DNA of 8,263 nt from contig DASPXE010000057.1 of NCBI GenBank assembly GCA_035637455.1, forward strand, positions 1 to 8,263, written 5' to 3'. Below, piece after piece: positions 1-5,204 of the stretch. Each line of letters opens with the position of its first letter. Positions within the stretch are counted from its first letter, which is position 1. The notes beneath the pieces are model-generated. The model made no database searches. It worked only from the letters and a program-made list of their open reading frames with translations, and was not told the origin of the DNA. Origin of the DNA: 20CM-4-69-16 sp035637455 (GTDB lineage: Bacteria > Gemmatimonadota > Gemmatimonadetes > Gemmatimonadales > GWC2-71-9). Position numbers and translations under genes: made by a program.

Positions 1-2
1 TC

Positions 3-515
3 GTCAACCCGAACGGCACGCTCGCGAACGTCTTTGTGTACGTGAAGGCGGGCCTGCCGGCGACCTACAAGGCCCCCGCCCCGGCGGGAGCGGTGACGCT
101 CGACCAGGACGGGTGTCGCTACCATCCGCACGTGCTGGGCACGTTGGTGGGTCAGAACCTGGAGATCAAGAACTCCGACGGCATCCTGCACAACATCAAG
201 GCGAAGGGAACCAAGAACCGCCCCTTCAACATCAGTCAGCCGACCACCATGACCTCGACGCGCACGTTCACGGCCCCCGAGGTGATGGTGCCGCTCGAGT
301 GCAACGTGCACGGCTGGATGCATGCGTGGCTCGGCGTCCTGCCGCACCCGTTCTATGCGGTGAGCGGCGCGGACGGCAACTTCTCGATCAAGGGATTGCC
401 ACCGGGGACGTACACGATCGAGGGCTGGCACGAGAAGTACGGGACGCAGACGGCCACCGTGACGGTGGCCGGGAGCGAGACGAAGACGCAGGACTTCACC
501 TTCGCAGCGAAGTGA
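3..515 (+). CDS. Cupredoxin with C-terminal carboxypeptidase-regulatory-like domain (5' partial)
   Basis: The frame is open to the left edge, so the start codon and any signal peptide lie outside; 170 codons are visible. The first ~110 visible residues look like a blue-copper (type 1) fold. Candidate copper ligands are H63 (in ILHNIK), C100, H103 and M106; the last three form a short C-x2-H-x2-M loop like that of amicyanin. From about residue 115 the protein continues into a small beta-sandwich of the carboxypeptidase-regulatory type, with GADGNFSIKGLPPGTY followed by GWHEKYG. Proteins of this kind are normally periplasmic or membrane-tethered electron carriers. The gene ends 23 nt before coxB, which has its own strong ribosome binding site, so the two are probably co-transcribed. 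I infer a role as electron donor to the oxidase; a copper-delivery role is the alternative. The fold assignment is fairly firm, the function is not. Confidence 0.8.
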   Translation, partial: VNPNGTLANVFVYVKAGLPATYKAPAPAGAVTLDQDGCRYHPHVLGTLVGQNLEIKNSDGILHNIKAKGTKNRPFNISQPTTMTSTRTFTAPEVMVPLECNVHGWMHAWLGVLPHPFYAVSGADGNFSIKGLPPGTYTIEGWHEKYGTQTATVTVAGSETKTQDFTFAAK

Positions 516-525
516 ACTGAACGAC

Positions 526-531
526 AGGAGG
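526..531 (+). promoter_or_regulatory. Shine-Dalgarno site of coxB
   Basis: A perfect AGGAGG lies 7 nt before the ATG at 539. It fixes the start of subunit II and argues against the other-frame ATG at 544. Confidence 0.85.
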
Positions 532-538
532 CCACGCC

Positions 539-1207
539 ATGCGATGGTGGCTGCCGCAGCAGGGCTCGACGTTCGCGGGGCCGATCGACGGGCTGTTCAT
601 CGCGATTCTCATCATCACGGGGATCGCGTTCGTGCTCGTCGAGGCGGGGCTCATCTGGTTCATCGTGAAATACCGGGGGCCGGGGCGGAAGGCCTTCTAC
701 ACGCACGGCAATACCCGCGCGGAGGTGATCTGGACCACGATCCCGGCGGTGACCATGGTGGCGCTGGGCCTCGTCTCGAACCACTATTGGGTGCAGATCA
801 AAGGGCGCAACAGCGTGCCGGCGAACGCCTACCCGATCGCGATCCACGCCAAACAGTTCGAGTGGCAGGTGACCTATCCCGGCGCCGACGGGAAGCTTGG
901 CACCGCGGACGATTTCACGGTGCGTAACCAGCTGCACCTGCCCGTCGGCCGGCCGATCGTCGTCGCCCTGTCCTCGGAAGACGTCATCCATTCGTTCTAC
1001 GTGCCCCAGTTCCGCGTGCGGCAGGACGTCGTGCCCGGCATGGACATCAAGGCCTGGTTCCAGCCCACCGTCCCCGGCACGTTCGAGCTGGGCTGCTCCC
1101 AGCTGTGCGGGCTGGGCCACTACCGCATGCGGGCGCAGGTGTTCGTGCATACGCCCGAGGAGTACGACGCCTGGATGAAGCAGGCTGCTCAGGAGGCAAA
1201 GCAATGA
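539..1207 (+). CDS. coxB: Cytochrome c oxidase subunit II (CuA subunit)
   Basis: This subunit takes electrons from the periplasmic donor through the binuclear CuA centre and passes them to haem a in subunit I. The protein has 222 residues. Two N-terminal membrane helices (about 17-41 and 63-85) are followed by a periplasmic cupredoxin domain. CuA ligands visible are H151 (in SSEDVIHSF), C186, C190, H194 and M197 (in CSQLCGLGHYRM). No CxxCH motif is present, so this is not a caa3-type subunit with a fused cytochrome c. There are three oddities. The usual Glu between the two CuA cysteines is Gln188. The Trp used for electron entry in Paracoccus (W121) and bovine (W104) enzymes aligns with Phe107. 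An Asp/Gly-rich loop sits at 115-126. The N-terminus shows neither a lipobox nor a long signal peptide. The stop overlaps the coxA start in ATGA. Confidence 0.96.
   Translation: MRWWLPQQGSTFAGPIDGLFIAILIITGIAFVLVEAGLIWFIVKYRGPGRKAFYTHGNTRAEVIWTTIPAVTMVALGLVSNHYWVQIKGRNSVPANAYPIAIHAKQFEWQVTYPGADGKLGTADDFTVRNQLHLPVGRPIVVALSSEDVIHSFYVPQFRVRQDVVPGMDIKAWFQPTVPGTFELGCSQLCGLGHYRMRAQVFVHTPEEYDAWMKQAAQEAKQ
1191..1196 (+). promoter_or_regulatory. Shine-Dalgarno site of coxA
   Basis: A perfect AGGAGG lies inside the end of coxB, 7 nt before the ATG at 1204. It decides this start over the longer in-frame opening that reaches back to 1105. Confidence 0.85.
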
Positions 1208-2970
1208 CCAGCGTTGCCGCGACGGCGCGCGTCCCCCACGCGCATCACGACGACCGGAGCTTCGTCCGGAAGTACATCTTCTCGACCGACCATAAGATCA
1301 TCGGGATCCAGTTCCTATTCGTCAGCCTCTTCTTTCTGCTGCTGGGCGGCGTGCTCGCGATGCAGATGCGGTGGCAGCTCGCCTTCCCGGGGCAGCCGAT
1401 GCCGGGCGGCGGGATCCTGCCCGACACGATGGCGCCCGGTGGGGTGATCCTGCCCGAGTACTACATCCAGCTCGTCACGATGCACGGCACGTTCATGGTG
1501 TTCTTCGCGATCATGCCGCTGCTCGTGGGCGTGTACGCCAACTTCCTGATCCCGCTCAAGATCGGGACGCACGACATGGCGTTCCCGCGGATCAACATGG
1601 CGTCGTTCTGGCTCGCCTTCGCTGCCGGACTCGTGATGTTCGCGAGCTTGTTCGTACCGGACGGGGCAGCGCGCGCCGGCTGGACGATGTACGTGCCTCT
1701 CTCCGCCCGCCACGACTATTCCGGCGCGTCGCTCGGCCAGGAGCTCTGGTCGGTGTCCATCATCCTGCTGGGCTTGTCGTCGATCCTCGGGTCGCTGAAC
1801 TACATCACGACGGTGATCAACAACCGTGCACCGGGGATGACCTGGTTCCGGCTGCCATTGTCGGTGTGGTCGCTGTTCATCACGGCGATCCTCGGGCTGC
1901 TGGCGCTGCCGGTGCTCTCCGGGGCGGCGATCATGCTGCTGTTCGACCAGGTGCTGAACACGCACTTCTTCGACACCACGTCGGGCGGTCAGGCGCTGTT
2001 GTGGCAGCACCTCTTCTGGTTCTTCGGGCACCCCGAGGTCTACATCCTCATTCTGCCCGCCATGGGCATGGTCTCGGATATCATCGCGAACGGCAGCCGC
2101 AAGCCGATCTTCGGCTATCACTCGATGGTGTTCGCGATCGTCGCGATCGGGTTTCTCGGCTGGATCGTGTGGGGCCACCACATGTTCGTGAGCGGGATGA
2201 ACCCCACGCTCGGGTCCTCGTTCATGGTGTCGACCTTGATCATCGCCGTGCCGTCGGCGGTGAAGGTGTTCAACTGGATGGGCACGATGTGGCGGGGCAA
2301 CCTGCAGTTTCACGTGCCGATGCTCAACGCCACGGCGTTCGTGGCCATGTTCGTGATCGGCGGGTTGTCGGGGATCTACATGGCCGCGACGCCGGTGGAC
2401 ATGTTCATCCACGACACCTACTTCATCGTGGCGCACCTGCATTACGTGCTGTTCGGCGGCAGCCTGTTCGCGCTGTTCGGCGCGATCACCTACTGGTTCC
2501 CGAAGATGTTCGGCCGGCTGATGAGCGAGCCGTGGGGCAAGGTGCACTTCTGGCTCACGTTCGTGTTCTACAATTGCACCTTCTTCCCGATGCACATCCT
2601 CGGGATGGCGGGGGCGATGCGGCGGATCTACGATCCGACGCAGTACGATTTCTTGAAGCCAATGCAGCCGATGAACGTGTTCATCTCGATCAGCGCGTTC
2701 CTGCTGTTCGCGACGCAGCTGATCTTCTTCGTAAACTTCTGGTACAGCCTGTTCAAGGGGAAGAAGGCGGACTTGAACCCCTGGCGGGACAACGGGCTCG
2801 AGTGGTCGCTGCCGTCGCCCGCCCCGCACGGCAACTGGGAGACGGTGCCGACCGTGTACCGCGGGCCGTACGAGTTCAGCTCGCCGCAGGTGGCCGAGGA
2901 TTACCTGCCGCAGAACCGGAAGCTGCCCACCGACCGTGCGCCGGCCAGTGCGCCGGCCGCGGCCCACTAG
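1204..2970 (+). CDS. coxA: Cytochrome c oxidase subunit I, A1-type haem-copper oxidase
   Basis: This is the catalytic membrane subunit that reduces O2 to water at the haem a3-CuB site and pumps protons. It has 588 residues and about 12 membrane helices, the usual length for an aa3 subunit I. All metal ligands are visible: H94 and H413 for the low-spin haem, H411 for haem a3, and H276, H325 and H326 for CuB, with Y280 in GHPEVY positioned for the His-Tyr crosslink. Proton-path residues are also present: D124 (in THDMAFPR) and E278 for the D channel, K354 (in VPSAVKVF) for the K channel. E278 together with D124 marks subtype A1. The K-channel Thr of mitochondrial-type enzymes is Ser351, a conservative change. 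H403 and D404, the subunit I ligands of the non-redox Mg site, are kept. The tail after about residue 580 is Ala/Pro-rich. The start overlaps the coxB stop by 4 nt, which suggests translational coupling. Confidence 0.98.
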   Translation: MTSVAATARVPHAHHDDRSFVRKYIFSTDHKIIGIQFLFVSLFFLLLGGVLAMQMRWQLAFPGQPMPGGGILPDTMAPGGVILPEYYIQLVTMHGTFMVFFAIMPLLVGVYANFLIPLKIGTHDMAFPRINMASFWLAFAAGLVMFASLFVPDGAARAGWTMYVPLSARHDYSGASLGQELWSVSIILLGLSSILGSLNYITTVINNRAPGMTWFRLPLSVWSLFITAILGLLALPVLSGAAIMLLFDQVLNTHFFDTTSGGQALLWQHLFWFFGHPEVYILILPAMGMVSDIIANGSRKPIFGYHSMVFAIVAIGFLGWIVWGHHMFVSGMNPTLGSSFMVSTLIIAVPSAVKVFNWMGTMWRGNLQFHVPMLNATAFVAMFVIGGLSGIYMAATPVDMFIHDTYFIVAHLHYVLFGGSLFALFGAITYWFPKMFGRLMSEPWGKVHFWLTFVFYNCTFFPMHILGMAGAMRRIYDPTQYDFLKPMQPMNVFISISAFLLFATQLIFFVNFWYSLFKGKKADLNPWRDNGLEWSLPSPAPHGNWETVPTVYRGPYEFSSPQVAEDYLPQNRKLPTDRAPASAPAAAH

Positions 2971-2981
2971 GGGGACGACCG

Positions 2982-3659
2982 ATGACGCACGCCAGCGCCA
3001 CCGTCGATGTGATGCGGGCGCCGTACCCCGCCGAGCGGGGGCTCGACGTCTACAACCACAAGCTGGGGATGTGGGTGTTCCTCGCGTCGGAGGTGATGTT
3101 CTTCTCCGCCCTGATCGGCTCGTACGTGATCCTCCGCTTCGGCGCGCCGGGCGAGTGGGCGCGGCCCGGCGTCGTCCTCAACATTCCCATCACCGCCTTC
3201 AACACGTTCCTGCTGATCTGCTCGTCCGTCTCGATGGTCAAGGCGTACGCGGCGATCGCGGACGGCGACCAGAAGGGACTGCGCCTGTGGCTGGGGCTCA
3301 CGATCCTGGGCGGGGCGACGTTCGTGGGAATTCAGGTGTTCGAGTACATCCATCTGGTGGAGCGGGGCTTCACCCCGGCCGGGATTCGTGAAGGCAGCGA
3401 GCTCGCCGAGATGGTCGCGAAGGGCACGCTCCCGGCAGCCACGTCGGGCCTGTACGGCTCCACGTTCTTCACGATGACAGGGTTCCACGGCTTTCACGTG
3501 ACGTGCGGCGTCGTCTCGATGCTGTATCTCTACTTCCGGAAGGTGCTGCCCGGGAAATACTCGCGGCAGGACTATCGCGGGATCGAGACGGTCGGCTTGT
3601 ACTGGCACTTCGTCGACTTGGTGTGGATCATCCTGTTCACCATCGTCTACCTCATCTGA
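2982..3659 (+). CDS. coxC: Cytochrome c oxidase subunit III
   Basis: This non-catalytic membrane subunit of the aa3 oxidase stabilises subunit I and supports proton uptake into the D channel. It has 225 residues and five predicted helices (about 29-51, 65-89, 103-124, 158-183 and 205-224), the short bacterial form. Family landmarks are SEVMFF with the conserved membrane Glu at E37, GFHGFHV at 167-173, and YWHFVDLVW at 207-215 near the C-terminus. The ATG at 2982 is chosen because it follows the coxA stop by 11 nt and has a purine-rich AGGGGGA upstream (2969-2975). The same frame stays open far upstream through coxA, but that stretch is a shadow of subunit I. Confidence 0.96.
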   Translation: MTHASATVDVMRAPYPAERGLDVYNHKLGMWVFLASEVMFFSALIGSYVILRFGAPGEWARPGVVLNIPITAFNTFLLICSSVSMVKAYAAIADGDQKGLRLWLGLTILGGATFVGIQVFEYIHLVERGFTPAGIREGSELAEMVAKGTLPAATSGLYGSTFFTMTGFHGFHVTCGVVSMLYLYFRKVLPGKYSRQDYRGIETVGLYWHFVDLVWIILFTIVYLI

Positions 3660-3665
3660 GGACCT

Positions 3666-3941
3666 ATGGAGACCGCGCACAAGCGTCCCAATTACATCCT
3701 GATCTGGGTGTACCTGGCGGTCCTCACCGCCGCCGAGCTGGCGCTCGCCTTCGAGCTGCCGATCTCGCGGAACTTGAAGCTGCTGCTGCTGCTGGCGTTG
3801 GCCGTCTGGAAGGCCTTGCTGGTGGCGCTCTTCTTCATGCACCTGAAGTTCGAAAAGTGGAACCTGCGGATCCTGGCGATCATTCCGGTGCCGCTCGCCC
3901 TGATCTTCATGTTCGCCGCGATGTCGGAGCACATCTGGTAG
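3666..3941 (+). CDS. Cytochrome c oxidase subunit IV (prokaryotic small subunit)
   Basis: This 91-residue protein has three predicted membrane helices (about 10-30, 37-58 and 67-86). The second helix ends in FFMHLKFE (56-63), the recognisable signature of the bacterial subunit IV family (CtaF/CoxD type). Its position right after subunit III, with a 6-nt gap, matches the usual oxidase order. It is a peripheral stabilising subunit without redox ligands. A GAGGA purine run at 3658-3662 lies only 3 nt from the ATG, so translation probably depends partly on coupling to coxC. The C-terminus (ending SEHIW) overlaps whatever start is used by ctaB. Confidence 0.9.
   Translation: METAHKRPNYILIWVYLAVLTAAELALAFELPISRNLKLLLLLALAVWKALLVALFFMHLKFEKWNLRILAIIPVPLALIFMFAAMSEHIW
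3926..3929 (+). promoter_or_regulatory. Possible Shine-Dalgarno site of ctaB
   Basis: GGAG inside the last codons of the subunit IV gene lies 5 nt before the CTG at 3935. It is a short match and counts only as support for that non-standard start. Confidence 0.35.
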
Positions 3942-4786
3942 CGTTACTCGAGCTCACCAAGCCGCGCATCACGCAGTTGGTGGTGCTTACCGCCGCAGCC
4001 GGGTTCTACCTCGGCTCGGGTCGCGGGGTGGACGTGTGGCTCCTGCTGCACACCCTGGTCGGCGTCGCGCTGGTCGCGGCCGGGACGAACGCCTTCAACC
4101 AGTGGCGCGAGCGCGATGTGGACGCGCGGATGCACCGCACTCAGGGTCGCCCCCTGCCGTCGGGGCGCGTCACGCCACGAGCCGCTGCCGCGTTCGCGGG
4201 CGTCATTTCGCTCGTCGGCGTCGCCTACCTGGCGCTGGCCGTCAACGTGCTCACCGCCGGACTGGCCGCGCTCACCCTGGCGAGCTACGTGCTGCTGTAC
4301 ACACCGCTCAAGCGCACCACGACGCTCAACACGCTGATCGGGGCGGTACCGGGCGCCCTGCCGATCGTGGGCGGCTGGACCGCCGCCGGCGGCGATCTCG
4401 GGCCTGCCGTTGCCGCGCTGTTCTGGATCCTGTTCCTGTGGCAGCTGCCGCATTTCCTCGCGCTCGCCTGGATCTACCGTGAGGACTATCGCCGCGGCGG
4501 GCTCGCCATGCTGTCGGTCGGGGACGCCGATGGGCGTCACACGGGCCGGATGGTGCTGCTCTATGCCACGGCGCTCCTGCCAGTGAGCCTGCTGCCGACG
4601 CTGTTGGGTGTGACGGGCGGAGTGTACTTCTTCGGCGCGCTGGCGCTCGGACTGGCCTACGCGGGTGCGTCGATCGCGATGACCCGCGCCGTCACCACCC
4701 CGCGCGCCTGGCGCGTGTTCCTCGTCTCGATCGTGTACCTGCCCGTACTGCTCACGCTGATGGTGCTGGACAAGGTGGTCGCGTAG
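3935..4786 (+). CDS. ctaB: Protohaem IX farnesyltransferase (haem O synthase)
   Basis: CtaB is a membrane UbiA-family prenyltransferase that adds a farnesyl group to haem b to give haem O, the precursor of haem A. Numbered from the CTG at 3935, the protein has 283 residues. ELTKPRIT is at 6-13. The first Asp-rich motif is at 55-72 (N55, E59, D61, D63, then MHRT and GRPLPSG). YTPLKRTTTLN starts at 122, and WQLPHF at 169-174 leads to the second Asp motif around D184 Y185. The position of the first Asp in many homologues is Glu59. The start is uncertain: between GTG 3857 and TTG 3977 there is no ATG, GTG or TTG in frame. CTG 3935 has GGAG 5 nt upstream and gives a natural N-terminus. GTG 3857 would overlap subunit IV by 85 nt, while TTG 3977 or GTG 3980 would remove the conserved ELTKPR. 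Family call is secure, the 5' end is not. Confidence 0.9.
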   Translation: MVALLELTKPRITQLVVLTAAAGFYLGSGRGVDVWLLLHTLVGVALVAAGTNAFNQWRERDVDARMHRTQGRPLPSGRVTPRAAAAFAGVISLVGVAYLALAVNVLTAGLAALTLASYVLLYTPLKRTTTLNTLIGAVPGALPIVGGWTAAGGDLGPAVAALFWILFLWQLPHFLALAWIYREDYRRGGLAMLSVGDADGRHTGRMVLLYATALLPVSLLPTLLGVTGGVYFFGALALGLAYAGASIAMTRAVTTPRAWRVFLVSIVYLPVLLTLMVLDKVVA

Positions 4787-4787
4787 C

Positions 4788-4976
4788 ATGATCCCGTTCC
4801 ATCGCCTGCTGATCACGACCGCCATCGCGTTTTGTGCGGGGTTCACGGCCTGGGCCGGGTGGAGCTGGCGCGAGTCGGGGAGCGCGGGGACCCTGGCCCT
4901 CTCGCTGTTCTTCGCCGTGGCCACGGTCGCGCTCACGTACTACCTGCGCCACCTGAAGCGCTTCCTCGGTCGATGA
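4788..4976 (+). CDS. Small two-helix membrane protein, unknown function
   Basis: This 62-residue protein starts at an ATG one base after the ctaB stop and ends in an ATGA overlap with the next small gene, so it sits in the oxidase transcription unit. Two hydrophobic helices (about 7-26 and 34-53) are separated by a short loop WRESGSAG, and the protein ends in a basic tail YLRHLKRFLGR. By the positive-inside rule that tail would be cytoplasmic. C16 lies in the first helix and there is no metal-binding motif. I do not recognise a family. Tight packing after ctaB suggests a role in oxidase assembly or as an accessory subunit, but this is inference from position only. Confidence 0.65.
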   Translation: MIPFHRLLITTAIAFCAGFTAWAGWSWRESGSAGTLALSLFFAVATVALTYYLRHLKRFLGR

Positions 4977-5194
4977 CGCTCGCTGGGCTCCTGCTCCTGC
5001 ACGGGGATGATCCCCGGTTAGACCTCGTCTACTTCTGGGCCGCGGTGCTGATTGCCGTGACCCCGGTACTGATCTTCGGGACGATTGGCGGGCTCGTCCT
5101 CCGGAAGATTTGGAAGGACCAACGCGGAGCGCGGAACGCGGAACAGACGGGCCGGCCTGACGTTCCGCGTTCCCACTTCCGCGTTCCGCGTTAG
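4973..5194 (+). CDS. Small single-helix membrane protein with repeat-derived C-terminus
   Basis: The ATG at 4973 overlaps the preceding stop (ATGA). The product has 73 residues with one clear membrane helix (about 20-45, rich in Val, Ile and Leu), an acidic HGDDPRLD stretch before it, and a basic RKIWKDQR after it. The last ~24 codons fall in the heptamer repeat array that begins at 5121 and read as low-complexity Arg-rich sequence (GARNAEQTG, then FRVPR). The ancestral gene probably stopped close to residue 52, and the array either supplied the tail or replaced the original stop. No family is recognised; size and topology recall accessory membrane peptides of respiratory complexes, without sequence proof. 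Confidence 0.55.
   Translation: MTLAGLLLLHGDDPRLDLVYFWAAVLIAVTPVLIFGTIGGLVLRKIWKDQRGARNAEQTGRPDVPRSHFRVPR
5121..5192 (+). repeat. Inverted array of heptamer CGCGGAA / TTCCGCG
   Basis: The left arm (5123-5143) is three tandem copies of CGCGGAR. The right arm (5163-5190) is four copies of the complement TTCCGCG, the second of which is degenerate (TTCCCAC, 5170-5176). As RNA, 5121-5136 pairs with 5177-5192 over 16 bp with one G-U (5129/5184), then 5137-5144 pairs with 5162-5169. The odd copy forms a 7-nt bulge and 5145-5161 forms the loop, which contains the palindrome GGCCGGCC (5150-5157). No U-run follows, so a simple intrinsic terminator is unlikely. It separates the oxidase genes from the haem-synthesis genes. 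Confidence 0.85.
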
Positions 5195-5197
5195 ATT
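5170..5197 (+). promoter_or_regulatory. Candidate leaderless promoter of the ChdC-Rieske gene
   Basis: TAGATT (5192-5197) fits the TANNNT -10 pattern and ends 7 nt before the ATG at 5205. TTCCCA (5170-5175), four of six to TTGACA, lies 16 nt upstream of it, within the degenerate repeat copy. No Shine-Dalgarno is visible before the ATG, where the sequence is pyrimidine-rich (CTCCTCC). This pattern is what a leaderless transcript would need, but it rests on short matches. Confidence 0.35.
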
Positions 5198-5204
5198 CTC
5201 CTCC

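Noticed and set aside
1094..1123. Cytochrome c haem-binding site in subunit II
   Set aside because: The cysteine pair belongs to the CuA loop (CSQLCGLGH); no CxxCH is present in the protein.
1315..2967. Very long antisense open frame opposite coxA
   Set aside because: It mirrors coxA codons in a GC-rich genome; its translation is dominated by Arg, His, Glu and Gln with no domain, and coxA is unambiguous.
1371..2981. Upstream extension of the subunit III frame
   Set aside because: This part is an out-of-frame reading of coxA; subunit III homology starts only after the ATG at 2982.
3911..3960. Programmed -1 frameshift fusing subunit IV to CtaB
   Set aside because: The frames would allow it, but no slippery heptamer or following stem is visible near the stop at 3939-3941.
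5121..5192. Intrinsic terminator or CRISPR-like array
   Set aside because: No U-tract follows the hairpin, and the units are adjoining heptamers without spacers.
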